A stretch of 64,000 nucleotides of DNA from Peptoniphilaceae bacterium (lineage in GTDB: Bacteria; Bacillota; Clostridia; Tissierellales; Peptoniphilaceae), in contig CABJAE010000005.1 of NCBI GenBank assembly GCA_902363535.1, positions 1 through 64,000 of the forward strand, written 5' to 3'. Position numbers and translations under genes: made by a program. Below are positions 35,893 through 44,818 of the stretch, one piece after another; the first letter of the stretch is position 1; the number at the start of each line of letters is the position of its first letter. The notes under the pieces are model-generated. The model saw only the letters and a program-made list of their open reading frames with translations, was not told the origin of the DNA and did not search any database.

Positions 35893-37085
35893 AATATAAA
35901 CGCATGGAAGAAGCGATTTTTCTTAACAGGGAAAATCGCTTCATTGCTATGGTAGAAAAAAACGGGGAAAGGATTCGGGTTCACGTGCCCAATACCGGGC
36001 GATGTCGTGAGCTATTCGTTCCCGGTGCAAACGTGCTTCTCGAGGGGGCTGATCCTGCGAAGAAGCGAAAGACGCCATACAGTCTGGTCACCGTTTATAA
36101 GGGAGAAAATCCCATAAACATCGACTCACAGGCCCCCAATCAATTGGCGGCGGAGTATTTCGACGGCGCGCCTTATCTAAAGGGCTTCGGGAAAATCACG
36201 TCCTATGAGCGGGAAGTAAAGCACGACGACAGTCGCTTCGACTTTTATCTCAAAGGAACAGAGGGCGAGGGCTTTTTGGAAGTGAAGGGCGTCACCTTGG
36301 AAGAAGACGGCCTGGCGAAATTTCCCGACGCGCCCACGGTGCGCGGCGCGAAGCACATCCGAGAACTCGGCGAGATGGCCGAGGCGGGCGGATGCTGTGG
36401 CGTCTTGTTTGTGGTGCAGATGAAAGGCATATGGGGCTTTACACCTAACGAAGAGACGGACCCTGAATTTACCGCGGCACTAAGAAAAGCGGAAGCAAAG
36501 GGGCTTCATATTTTCGTCGCGGATACAATCGTCGACGGGGCGGAGATGGCCATGGACAAAGCCGTGCCTTACTTCAGAAAAATGCCTCTCGCTCTCGTGA
36601 AGGCAAGAGAAGAAGATTTGCCTCGCGTCGTAAACCTGATCGACGAGGCTCGAGTCGCCTTAAAGGCCGACGGCGTGGATCAATGGCAGGGAAAGGATCC
36701 CATGCCGGAAGATCTCTCGGAAAATATTAAAGCCGGCTGTTGCTATTTCTTTAAAGACGATGACGTCGTCGGCATGGCCGTGTTAAAAGAAGGGGCGGAC
36801 CCAACGTACGATCAAATCGACGGCAAGTGGCTTACGGAAGGCGATTACCTCACTGTCCATCAATTCGTCGTCGCCGAAAACAAAAGGGGTGAGGGCATGA
36901 GCCGGCGCATGATGGAGCGGATTTTCGCCGATGCAAAGTTAAAGAAGATTCCCGCCATTCGCATCGACACCCACGCCGATAATTTCCGGATGCGGGGTTT
37001 AATCGAGTCCGCGGGCTTTACCTATTGCGGTGTCATTACCGTGGCCGACGGCACCGAGCGGGTGGCCTACGAGCAGGTGATATGA
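35889..37085 (+). CDS. SfsA-GNAT acetyltransferase fusion
   Basis: A 398-aa protein with two parts. Residues 1-228 match SfsA (MVEKNGERIRVHVPNTGRC; LQ-type IDSQAPNQ; and a PD-(D/E)xK-like core DFYL...FLEVKG at about 118-134). Residues 234-398 are a GNAT acetyltransferase with the acetyl-CoA loop NKRGEGMSRRMM (331-342) and a DQWQ motif. SfsA is usually a separate protein of about 230 aa. It is DNA-binding and nuclease-like, but its cell role is unclear. The fused halves share one frame with no stop. It overlaps dedA and cbiA by 4 bp each. Confidence 0.88.
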   Translation: MKYKRMEEAIFLNRENRFIAMVEKNGERIRVHVPNTGRCRELFVPGANVLLEGADPAKKRKTPYSLVTVYKGENPINIDSQAPNQLAAEYFDGAPYLKGFGKITSYEREVKHDDSRFDFYLKGTEGEGFLEVKGVTLEEDGLAKFPDAPTVRGAKHIRELGEMAEAGGCCGVLFVVQMKGIWGFTPNEETDPEFTAALRKAEAKGLHIFVADTIVDGAEMAMDKAVPYFRKMPLALVKAREEDLPRVVNLIDEARVALKADGVDQWQGKDPMPEDLSENIKAGCCYFFKDDDVVGMAVLKEGADPTYDQIDGKWLTEGDYLTVHQFVVAENKRGEGMSRRMMERIFADAKLKKIPAIRIDTHADNFRMRGLIESAGFTYCGVITVADGTERVAYEQVI

Positions 37086-38407
37086 TGAAGCGCATGTTAT
37101 TATCCGCAGGCCATTCCGGTGCGGGAAAGACCTCCATCACCATGGGGATCATCGGCGCCCTCATTCGCCGGGGAATGACGGTAGCATCGGCGAAGATCGG
37201 GCCCGATTACATCGACCCTATGTATCATCGGGCGCTCGGGGCCTACGGCGTGAACCTGGATCGTCATTTGATGGATGACGATTACATTCTTCACCTTATG
37301 GCGCAGTTGGAGAAAAAGGACGTCATTGTCATGGAAGGGGCCATGGGCTACTACGACGGCATGGCCACCACGACAGCTTGTTCGGCGGCGGAGATGGCGA
37401 ATTTCACCAAGACGCCGACGATTTTCATCGCATCGGGACGAGGAAAAGGCGCGAGCCTCGGCGCGGAGCTTCAGGGATTTTTAAATTATGGGGAAAATAC
37501 CATTTCAGGCGTAATTTTAAATCACACGAAGCCCGCCATGGCCTCTTACTACGAAAAAATCATTAAAGAAGCCACGGGACTTCCCCTCTTCGGCAGCATT
37601 CCCGATTTGGATCGGGATTTGCCCGAGCGCCACTTGGGCCTGCACCGACCGGAGGAGATCGAAAACTTTCGCGCATTCGCCGAAAATTGGGCGGATGTCG
37701 TGGAAAACTATGTGGATTTAGATAAGCTCCTCGCCGCCTGTGCGGCAAAGTCCGTATGTCGTGAAATGGCGATGAATCCTTTGCGAAAAAAAATTCCCGT
37801 GGCCATTGCAAAAGACGAAGCCTTTTTCTTTTATTACGAAGACGTCCTCGACGATCTCGCCGAGCGCGGCGTGGAATGGATTCCCTTTTCGCCCCTCGCG
37901 GATCCTCTGCCGAAAGGGATCTGCGGCGTCTATTTGGGCGGCGGCTATCCGGAGCTTCACAAAGAAGCCTTGGCGAAAAATAAAACCCTTGCCTGGGATT
38001 TAAAATCTTTCGTCGAAAGTGGCGGCGTCATCGTAGCCGAGAGCGGCGGCTTTATGAGCCTTCTTGAAAAAATCGACGGCAGCGAAGCCTTCGGACTTTT
38101 TCACGGCGAGGCGAAGATGACCGATCGCCTGCAGCACTTCGGCTATCAAGTGATCACGGCGGAAGAAGACGGTCTTCTGTTGAAGGCAGGCGAGTCGGCT
38201 CCCGTCCACGAATTTCATTACAGCGCCGCCGATGAGGAGGGGGAAGACCTTCTCATCCAAAAGCCGAGCGGCAGGGGAGAGAGGCGAACGGCCTACCATG
38301 GGAAAAATGTTTATGCAGGTTATCCGCAACTTCACTTAAGCGGCAACGAGAGACTTAGAGAGAATTTTCTTGAGGCATTAAAGGAGGCGACACCGTGGCA
38401 GGGTTAA
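37082..38407 (+). CDS. cbiA: Cobyrinate a,c-diamide synthase
   Basis: A 441-aa ATP-dependent amidase that converts cobyrinate to its a,c-diamide using glutamine. The N-terminal ATPase domain opens with GHSGAGKTSITMGII (about 9-23) and has KIGPDYIDPMYH and VIVMEGAMGYYDG. The C-terminal class I glutamine amidotransferase-like domain (from about 240) has GVYLGGGYPELH and VIVAESGGFMSL. The usual GATase nucleophile Cys is Ser-Gly-Gly like here (ESGGFMSL), where a Cys would be expected as in C-G-G. ATG 37082 overlaps the previous stop. The 3' end overlaps cobQ by 13 bp. Confidence 0.92.
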   Translation: MMKRMLLSAGHSGAGKTSITMGIIGALIRRGMTVASAKIGPDYIDPMYHRALGAYGVNLDRHLMDDDYILHLMAQLEKKDVIVMEGAMGYYDGMATTTACSAAEMANFTKTPTIFIASGRGKGASLGAELQGFLNYGENTISGVILNHTKPAMASYYEKIIKEATGLPLFGSIPDLDRDLPERHLGLHRPEEIENFRAFAENWADVVENYVDLDKLLAACAAKSVCREMAMNPLRKKIPVAIAKDEAFFFYYEDVLDDLAERGVEWIPFSPLADPLPKGICGVYLGGGYPELHKEALAKNKTLAWDLKSFVESGGVIVAESGGFMSLLEKIDGSEAFGLFHGEAKMTDRLQHFGYQVITAEEDGLLLKAGESAPVHEFHYSAADEEGEDLLIQKPSGRGERRTAYHGKNVYAGYPQLHLSGNERLRENFLEALKEATPWQG

Positions 38408-39867
38408 TGGTATTGGGAACGGCGTCCAACGCGGGGAAGAGTGCCATGGTGGCGGCGCTCCTTCGCATTTACGCCAACAGAGGCTACCGGGTGGCGCCCT
38501 TTAAGGCACAGAACATGGCACTGAACAGCGGCATCACCGACGACGGATCGGAAATCGGGCGGGCGCAAATCGTGCAGGCGGAGGCGGCGCGGATACCCGC
38601 CGACGTGCGCATGAATCCGATCCTCTTAAAGCCCACGGCGCCGGGAGTGAGCCAGGTCATCGTAAATGGCCGCGTCTACAAAAATCTCGAGACCCGCGCC
38701 TACTACGCCGAAAAGAAGAAGCTATTTCCCAAGGCCCTGGCGGCCTACGAATCCTTGGCCGATGAATTTGACTTCGTCTTGTGCGAAGGAGCGGGGAGCG
38801 CATCGGAGATCAATTTAAAAAGCGTGGACATGGTAAACATGGGCTTCGCCAAGGCGGCGGACATTCCCGCCATTCTCATCGCCGACATCGATCGAGGTGG
38901 CATGTTCGCCTCTGTGGTAGGGACATGGGAGCTTTTCGATGACGACGAGCGAAGAAGGCTCAAGGGCATCGTCGTGAACCGCTTCCGTGGCGACGTGTCC
39001 ATACTGGAGCCGGGCCTCAAAATTTTAGAGGAGCGCACCGGCGTTCCCGTCCTCGGCGTCGTGCCCTATGCCGACGTGCGATTGGAGGCGGAAGATTCCC
39101 TGGCCATGGAATTCCACGAGACGGATCGTGCATCCGTGGACATCGCCGTCATTCGCCTTCCCCACATCTCCAATGTCACCGACGTGGCGCCTTTTCAAAT
39201 GATGGCCGATGTTTCCGTTCGCGCCATTACGCGAGTGGGAGAATTCGGCGAGCCGGATCTCTTGATCATCCCCGGGACGAAAAACACCATGGCCGACTTA
39301 AAATGGCTGAAAGAAACGGGGATCTATGCCCGAATTTTGCGCCACGCCGAAAAAGGAGGCATTATCTTTTCCATTTGCGGCGGCTTTCAAATGATGGGAG
39401 ACACCCTTTCCGATCCGGAGGGAGTGGAAAGCGGCGGCACCATGGAGGGGCTCAAGCTCTTTCCCATGGACACCATCTTTTCAAAAGAAAAGAAGCAGTG
39501 CCGCGTGGAAACGACGATTTCCCCTTCCGAGGGCCTGCTGAAAAATCTGAGCGGAAAAAAAGTGGCGGGCTATGAAATTCATATGGGGCAAAGCGAGATA
39601 AAAGAGGCGGGCGAAATAAAAAGACTGACAGAAACCGGCGGCGTGGTAAAAAACGGCCGCCTCTACGGCACCTACATTCACGGTTTTTTCGACGCTCCTC
39701 ACATCGCCGAAGAGATCGTGGCCGCACTAAAGAAGGAAAAAAATCTGCCGCCGAAAGTAGCGATGGACTACGCCGCCTTTAAAGACAGCCAGATCGAAAA
39801 ATTGGCATCCGTGGTGGAAGAGGCACTGGATATGAAGAAGCTGGACGAAATTTTGGGCTTGTTGTAA
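38395..39867 (+). CDS. cobQ: Cobyric acid synthase
   Basis: A 490-aa enzyme that amidates positions b, d, e and g of adenosylcobyrinate a,c-diamide. It starts with LMVLGTASNAGKSAMVAALL (4-23), then FKAQNMALNSGI, then the GADIDRGGMFAS-like ADIDRGGMFASVVGT and the GATase centre GIIFSICGGFQMMG (about 320-333) with the Cys present. The final part has GYEIHMGQS and YIHGFFDAP. GTG 38395 follows AAAGGAGG. With cbiA it forms a corrinoid amidation pair; other cobalamin genes are not next to it. Confidence 0.94.
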   Translation: MAGLMVLGTASNAGKSAMVAALLRIYANRGYRVAPFKAQNMALNSGITDDGSEIGRAQIVQAEAARIPADVRMNPILLKPTAPGVSQVIVNGRVYKNLETRAYYAEKKKLFPKALAAYESLADEFDFVLCEGAGSASEINLKSVDMVNMGFAKAADIPAILIADIDRGGMFASVVGTWELFDDDERRRLKGIVVNRFRGDVSILEPGLKILEERTGVPVLGVVPYADVRLEAEDSLAMEFHETDRASVDIAVIRLPHISNVTDVAPFQMMADVSVRAITRVGEFGEPDLLIIPGTKNTMADLKWLKETGIYARILRHAEKGGIIFSICGGFQMMGDTLSDPEGVESGGTMEGLKLFPMDTIFSKEKKQCRVETTISPSEGLLKNLSGKKVAGYEIHMGQSEIKEAGEIKRLTETGGVVKNGRLYGTYIHGFFDAPHIAEEIVAALKKEKNLPPKVAMDYAAFKDSQIEKLASVVEEALDMKKLDEILGLL

Positions 39868-39880
39868 AGGGAGGCGACCA

Positions 39881-40543
39881 TTGAAGATACTGATGATCGA
39901 AGACGACGAGACCATCGTCTACGGCGTGAAAACTTATCTGGCTCGGTACGACATGGAAGTGGTGGCGGCGGGTCGATTGGGCGATGTGGGCGAAGAGCAA
40001 ATTCGCTCCGCCGATCTGCTCATTCTCGATGTAAATCTTCCCGACGGATCGGGTTTCGATTTCTTAAATTGGGTCCGTTCCTTTTCTAAACTGCCCATTC
40101 TCATGCTTACGGTAAAAGGCGACGAGGACTATGTCGTGAAAGGCTTATCTCAAGGGGCCGATGAATACGTGGCGAAGCCATTTTCCCTTCCCGTATTGAA
40201 GGCGCGAATTGACAATCTTTTTAAGCGCCTCGGACCGGAAGAAGAGTCCATGGAATTTAAAGAGTTGATCTTAGACAGGCAATCGAAGATGGCGATTTTG
40301 CGGGGCAAAGCCGTGGACTTGAATAGGCAGGAATTTGATCTGCTGGCCATGCTATTGGCAAATCGAGGCAGACAATTGTTGCGAAGCCAATTAATCGACG
40401 AGGTGTGGGGCTTTGGCGACGAAGTTAACGATAATACACTCACCGTCGCCGTGAAGCGCCTTCGCAAGAAGCTGGGACCTTACGGCCATTTTATAAAAAC
40501 TGTGCGGGGCATGGGCTATTTTTGGGAGGATGGCGATGACTAA
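39881..40543 (+). CDS. OmpR-family response regulator
   Basis: A 220-aa regulator. The receiver domain (1-115) has the acidic pair EDD (8-10), phospho-acceptor Asp in LLILDVNLPDGSG (about 51) and a C-terminal Lys in AKPFSLP. The winged-helix DNA-binding domain (about 125-218) ends with AVKRLRKKLG and TVRGMGYFW. TTG 39881 follows AAGGGAGG. It overlaps the kinase by 8 bp, followed by an ATPase and a permease, so it is a BceR-type antimicrobial peptide sensing module by architecture. A direct repeat before the ATPase gene is its likely target. Confidence 0.92.
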   Translation: MKILMIEDDETIVYGVKTYLARYDMEVVAAGRLGDVGEEQIRSADLLILDVNLPDGSGFDFLNWVRSFSKLPILMLTVKGDEDYVVKGLSQGADEYVAKPFSLPVLKARIDNLFKRLGPEEESMEFKELILDRQSKMAILRGKAVDLNRQEFDLLAMLLANRGRQLLRSQLIDEVWGFGDEVNDNTLTVAVKRLRKKLGPYGHFIKTVRGMGYFWEDGDD

Positions 40544-41501
40544 AAGACAGACCCTATTGATCCTATCGCTAAATCTCGTCCTTTCCATGGTTGTAGTTGC
40601 TTTCTTTCCACGCTTCGATTGGTTGACCGTCGCGCTATTTTTTATGATTAACGGAGGGCTCTACTTTGCCATCGATTGCTTTGAAGGGAATGCTTCCATG
40701 GAAGTTGAAGAGAAAATCGACGACATGATCCGCCTCCTACATAGTTCGGATCCGGAGTCTCGAGTCGATGAGGCCGAAGAAGACGATTTTTCTAAGCTGA
40801 GAGATGAAATCGTGAAGATGACATCAGAAAATAAGCGCATCGCTCAAGAGGCTGAGAACCGTCGCGTTCAACTGACGGAGTATACGGAAGATATCGCCCA
40901 TCAAATCAAGACGCCAATTACAGGCACCTTGCTTATGCTGGATCTCATCGACGATGCATCGGACAAAGAGGCCCTTGAACGTATGGGCCGATCCATGGAG
41001 CGCCTCTTGGGCCTTTCCGATGCGCTACTTAAATTGGCGGCGGTGGACAGTGATGTGGTGGCGATGAAAAAAGAAGCGGTCGACGGCATGGAGCTGGCGA
41101 CAACCGTGGCGGAAGGATTGGAAAATGCCTTCGCAAGAGAAAAGATCCCTTGCACTATTTATGGCGAATCAGTGGCTCTCTATTGTGATAAGAAATGGAC
41201 CTACGAAGCCCTGTTTAATCTCGCGAAGAACGGCATGGAAGCGTCCAAAGAAAGAGGCATCGCCATGACTTTTATAAAAACCAATGTCTACAAATCCATT
41301 GTCGTCGAAGATTTCGGCGAAGGCATGGATCGGGACACCTTGGAACAAGCATTTCGGCGCTTTTATAAAAAAGATCCCAACACATCCGGCTTTGGAATCG
41401 GCCTCCCCATGGCAAGGGCGATTATGAAAAGACAAGGCGGCGATCTCCTCTATACAAAAGGCAAGGAATCAAATCGATTTGAGTTGCGCTTTTACGAATA
41501 G
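40536..41501 (+). CDS. Membrane sensor histidine kinase (BceS-like)
   Basis: A 321-aa kinase. Two hydrophobic segments near the N-terminus (about 5-25 and 30-48) are joined by only a few residues, so there is no extracellular sensor domain, as in intramembrane-sensing kinases. The H-box is EDIAHQIKTPITG (about 117-129). The ATPase domain follows with LFNLAKNGMEAS, DFGEGMD and GFGIGLPMARAI. ATG 40536 has better spacing to GGGAGG than 40530. Such kinases usually sense through a partner permease, here likely the FtsX-type protein at 42250. Confidence 0.9.
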   Translation: MTKRQTLLILSLNLVLSMVVVAFFPRFDWLTVALFFMINGGLYFAIDCFEGNASMEVEEKIDDMIRLLHSSDPESRVDEAEEDDFSKLRDEIVKMTSENKRIAQEAENRRVQLTEYTEDIAHQIKTPITGTLLMLDLIDDASDKEALERMGRSMERLLGLSDALLKLAAVDSDVVAMKKEAVDGMELATTVAEGLENAFAREKIPCTIYGESVALYCDKKWTYEALFNLAKNGMEASKERGIAMTFIKTNVYKSIVVEDFGEGMDRDTLEQAFRRFYKKDPNTSGFGIGLPMARAIMKRQGGDLLYTKGKESNRFELRFYE

Positions 41502-41517
41502 ACGAGGCGCAGGTACT

Positions 41518-41535
41518 CGGTCACCGACCGGTCAC
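41518..41535 (+). promoter_or_regulatory. Probable response regulator binding site
   Basis: Direct repeat CGGTCAC at 41518-41524 and 41529-41535, with starts 11 bp apart, about one helical turn. This is typical of OmpR-family regulator sites. It lies in the gap between the kinase and the ATPase gene. The core also reads GGTC-ACC-GACC as an inverted repeat. Confidence 0.5.
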
Positions 41536-41574
41536 TTTCACTTGATATCGTAGGCTCAGAAAAGGAGGAAGCCT

Positions 41575-42246
41575 ATGCCTATTGTAAAAACAGTGAATCT
41601 TACGAAGACCTACGGTCGGTCGGTGGAAGTCCGCGCTCTGGACGGCGTGAATTTTCAGTTGGAAAAAGGAGACTTGGTGGCGATCATCGGCGACAGCGGA
41701 TCGGGAAAGTCCACCTTGCTCCACCTTTTGGCGGGCATCGACAGGCCTACCGGCGGCGAAATTTTCATTCAGGATAAAAACATTACGACCCTTAGCAACG
41801 AGGAAATGACCATTTTCCGTCGCAGGAACATCGGAGTCATCTACCAATTTTTCAATCTGATCCCAAATATAACGGCGCGGAAAAATATCTTGCTCCCCCT
41901 GCTTCTGGACGGAAGAAAGGAAGATGAAGCTTATTTTAAAGAGATTATTTCGATTCTCGGGATCGAAGATAAATTGGATCGCTATCCGAAACAACTTTCC
42001 GGCGGCGAGCAACAGCGAGTGGCCATTGCCCGAAGCTTAATCACGAGGCCCGCCCTGATTTTAGCGGATGAGCCCACGGGGAACTTGGATCGCCGCAATT
42101 CCGAAGAAATCACCGCCCTTTTCCGATTGGTCAACGAGCGCACCGGCTCCACCATGGCCATCGTGACCCACGATGAAAAGGTGGCCAACAGCTGCCAAAA
42201 AGTATTCCGCATGATCGACGGAAAACTCTTCCCTTCGGAGGTGTAG
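41575..42246 (+). CDS. ABC transporter ATP-binding protein
   Basis: A 223-aa ATPase of the MacB/LolD/BceA class. Walker A is IGDSGSGKST (about 37-46), the Q-loop is IYQFFNLIPNITARKN, the signature is LSGGEQQRVAIARSL (about 139-153), Walker B is LILADEPTGNLD, and the H-loop is VTHDEK. The start ATG follows AAAGGAGGAAG. The next gene starts 3 bp after the stop and is the partner permease. The pair probably handles peptide antibiotics or membrane-associated substrates, not solute uptake. Confidence 0.93.
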   Translation: MPIVKTVNLTKTYGRSVEVRALDGVNFQLEKGDLVAIIGDSGSGKSTLLHLLAGIDRPTGGEIFIQDKNITTLSNEEMTIFRRRNIGVIYQFFNLIPNITARKNILLPLLLDGRKEDEAYFKEIISILGIEDKLDRYPKQLSGGEQQRVAIARSLITRPALILADEPTGNLDRRNSEEITALFRLVNERTGSTMAIVTHDEKVANSCQKVFRMIDGKLFPSEV

Positions 42247-42249
42247 ACG

Positions 42250-44730
42250 ATGAAAATCATTAGTGAATTAGCTGCCTCCGTGGTCAATGCCGGCAAAAAA
42301 GACGCCCTGGCGGTAAAAACCAGCATACTACTTGCCGTGATTTTACTGGGGACCATTCTGTTTATCACTACCTCTTTAAGAAAAGCGGAAGTTGATTTTG
42401 CCGTCGCCGATCAAGGTGATTACCACGCGTCCATTGCCGAGGTCGACGCCTCTTTTTACGATGATTTAAAAAAGAATCCGGCCATCGAGAAAATTGCCTT
42501 TGATCGCATCGTAAAAACGGACCGAAACGCCGTGATTTACGAACGGGAAGATTGTTTCTCTCAATTAAAAAGCTTTGAACCCGTCGAGGGCAGGCGGCCG
42601 GAAAGAGACGACGAATTGTTAGTGCCTGATTCATTTTTGAAGCAAAATCGAGATCTGCATCTGAACAGCACATTGGAGGCGGAAGGGAAGACTTATCGGA
42701 TCGTAGGCGTTTACGAGAACCCCGAATTATCGTTTGATGAGTATTATTTGATCGGTCGCGTATCAGATGTGTCGAAAGACGCACTTTATGACGGTTCGAG
42801 TGTCGTAGAGGCCTATATATGGTACAAAAACCCACGAGATACCTACACTCTGACGCGGGAGATTTTACAGAAGCGAAGCATCGATCCGAAAGTGGCGGAA
42901 AGTCAGGGGCGATTGGGTTACAACATCCCTCTCTTGAATTATAAATTGATCTATCCCAATGGAATTATTCCGCCGAAAAATGTGCTATCTCGTGCACTGG
43001 AAATGTATATTCCCATGAGTCTGTTGGTACTCTTATTTGCCTTTATTATTTACGGCGCTTTTAACGTGTGGAACAGTCGGGATCAGCGGGAGATCGCCCT
43101 GTTAAAAAGTGTGGGCATGACGGAGAAACAAGTAAAGGAAATGATCCGCAGGCGCGCTTTTCTTTTGGCGAGGGGACCGATTCTGCTGGGCACGGCTCTG
43201 TCCTATGGCGTGGCCAACGGACTCTTGTATTTAATGTGGCGCAACAATGCCAAGAGCATCCATGCTATGGCCGACATATTAAGCGAGCGAATTAAGGCGC
43301 CGGATTTTCAAGCGGTGAGCATTTCGCCCTTTGTGGTTTTGGCTATTTTAGTTTTATCTGCGGCGACGGTTTATCTATCCGCCATGGTGCCGGCGAAGCG
43401 CTGCGGGAAATTAAATATTATCGAGGGACTAAACGGCCTGTCGGAAAAAGACGGGCGGCTGGGTCCGTCGAAATTAAGGGGAAAAATCGAAAGAACTTTG
43501 GCCAAAGATTGTTACGTTTCTTACAAGAGAACCTACCGCACGATCCGTTTGTCCACGGCGCTTTCGGCCGTGATTCTCACCGTGGTCATGGTATCCGGCG
43601 CCTATTCAGGGCTCACTGAAGCCTACGACAAATTTCGCAGTCCCTATTCCTTTTCCTCGGTTATTTACACCCCGGGATCGATGGATCCCCAAATGACCGA
43701 GGACCTAAAAGCTCTAAAAGGCGCGGATGAATGGCATGTATATCGCAAGCAAGATTTTAAGTGCTTTGTCGGAGACAACGGAGCGTTCTTTTCAGATCCT
43801 ATGAAACAGGCGTTAAAAGATGGCAAGAAGTCAAAGGATTTGTATGCCAGGATGTACGGACTTACCGACGAGGATTACGAGAAGCTTTTGGCAGCGAATG
43901 GATACGATAACGATACGGCGTATTTGCTCTTAAATAGAACCGCCGCCGACGACGGAAGTCCCTATGCCTTTCGAAATTACATTCCCGTCACCGATGGAAG
44001 CGGGGCCGTAAAGCTGCGCTACGCCGCGGAAGGTAAGGTAATGGCCATCGGCATCGGCGGCGTGATCGACGAGATGCCCTTCGCCATCGAGCCCATGACG
44101 GCTCGAGAAGTCTCCCTGTTTACGCGACATTCCACCATGGAGGCATTTTTCCAAAAGGAAGGACACGATCCGTCGGATCCGGTGAACTATTACAATATAA
44201 AAATGCGAGCGGACAAAAACGTGGACAAGGTATCTGAAGATTTTGAGAGAGTCATCGCATCTTATATTCCGAAGACCGACCACTCCACCTTAACTCAAGC
44301 CATGAGTCGGGCTTTGGATAATGAGGCGGAGAGGAATGTGCGCGTACTGAACGGAGGCATTCAAGGGATTCTCATCCTCATTGCCTTGACCAATGCTTAC
44401 AATAGTTTTATCGGCAACTTGCGGGCCAGAAAGAGAGAGTTTGAACTGCTTATGACGGCGGGCATGACGGAAAGGCAAATGAAGTCCATGGTTTACAGAG
44501 AAGGCGGCATGCTCTTTTTGCGCTTACTTGCCCTTTATGGCATCTTGCTTCCCGTAGTCATCTTAGGACGATCGGCGAGGAGCAAATTCGCCATTGCATT
44601 CGCAGCGAAAAATCTTTTCTTCACGACGAACTATCTGCCCATTGTTTTGGTCTTCGTCGTCATGGGCATCGGGATTAGCCTTTCTATAAGAAAGGGTTTA
44701 GAGCAAGTATTCGTTGAAGACTTAAATTGA
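42250..44730 (+). CDS. FtsX-type ABC permease, 826 aa
   Basis: An 826-aa permease with two FtsX-like halves. Each has a membrane segment, a large soluble loop and a cluster of membrane segments (about 20-40; 258-405; 425-450; 690-815). The soluble loops (about 45-250 and 455-680) are probably extracellular. The cytoplasmic coupling motifs ALLKSVGMTEKQVKEM (about 283-298) and ELLMTAGMTERQMKSM (about 735-750) are near-repeats, so the halves derive from a duplication. Together with the ATPase and the kinase pair, a role in antimicrobial peptide sensing or resistance is likely. A strong terminator follows. Confidence 0.87.
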   Translation: MKIISELAASVVNAGKKDALAVKTSILLAVILLGTILFITTSLRKAEVDFAVADQGDYHASIAEVDASFYDDLKKNPAIEKIAFDRIVKTDRNAVIYEREDCFSQLKSFEPVEGRRPERDDELLVPDSFLKQNRDLHLNSTLEAEGKTYRIVGVYENPELSFDEYYLIGRVSDVSKDALYDGSSVVEAYIWYKNPRDTYTLTREILQKRSIDPKVAESQGRLGYNIPLLNYKLIYPNGIIPPKNVLSRALEMYIPMSLLVLLFAFIIYGAFNVWNSRDQREIALLKSVGMTEKQVKEMIRRRAFLLARGPILLGTALSYGVANGLLYLMWRNNAKSIHAMADILSERIKAPDFQAVSISPFVVLAILVLSAATVYLSAMVPAKRCGKLNIIEGLNGLSEKDGRLGPSKLRGKIERTLAKDCYVSYKRTYRTIRLSTALSAVILTVVMVSGAYSGLTEAYDKFRSPYSFSSVIYTPGSMDPQMTEDLKALKGADEWHVYRKQDFKCFVGDNGAFFSDPMKQALKDGKKSKDLYARMYGLTDEDYEKLLAANGYDNDTAYLLLNRTAADDGSPYAFRNYIPVTDGSGAVKLRYAAEGKVMAIGIGGVIDEMPFAIEPMTAREVSLFTRHSTMEAFFQKEGHDPSDPVNYYNIKMRADKNVDKVSEDFERVIASYIPKTDHSTLTQAMSRALDNEAERNVRVLNGGIQGILILIALTNAYNSFIGNLRARKREFELLMTAGMTERQMKSMVYREGGMLFLRLLALYGILLPVVILGRSARSKFAIAFAAKNLFFTTNYLPIVLVFVVMGIGISLSIRKGLEQVFVEDLN

Positions 44731-44743
44731 ATTGCGCTCAAAA

Positions 44744-44773
44744 AAGGACTTCTCAGGTTGGGAAGTCCTTTTT
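44744..44773 (+). terminator. Terminator after the permease
   Basis: Stem AAGGACTT/AAGTCCTT with a 11-nt loop, then TTT. Confidence 0.85.
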
Positions 44774-44782
44774 GCATGAAAA

Positions 44783-44810
44783 AATCGGCACAAGAAGCCT
44801 TGTGCCGATT
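44783..44810 (-). terminator. Terminator of glmS
   Basis: Perfect 12-bp stem AATCGGCACAAG/CTTGTGCCGATT with loop AAGC. The minus strand continues with TTTTTT, so it ends glmS. The stem resembles 11324-11349. Confidence 0.88.
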
Positions 44811-44818
44811 CGTTATTT

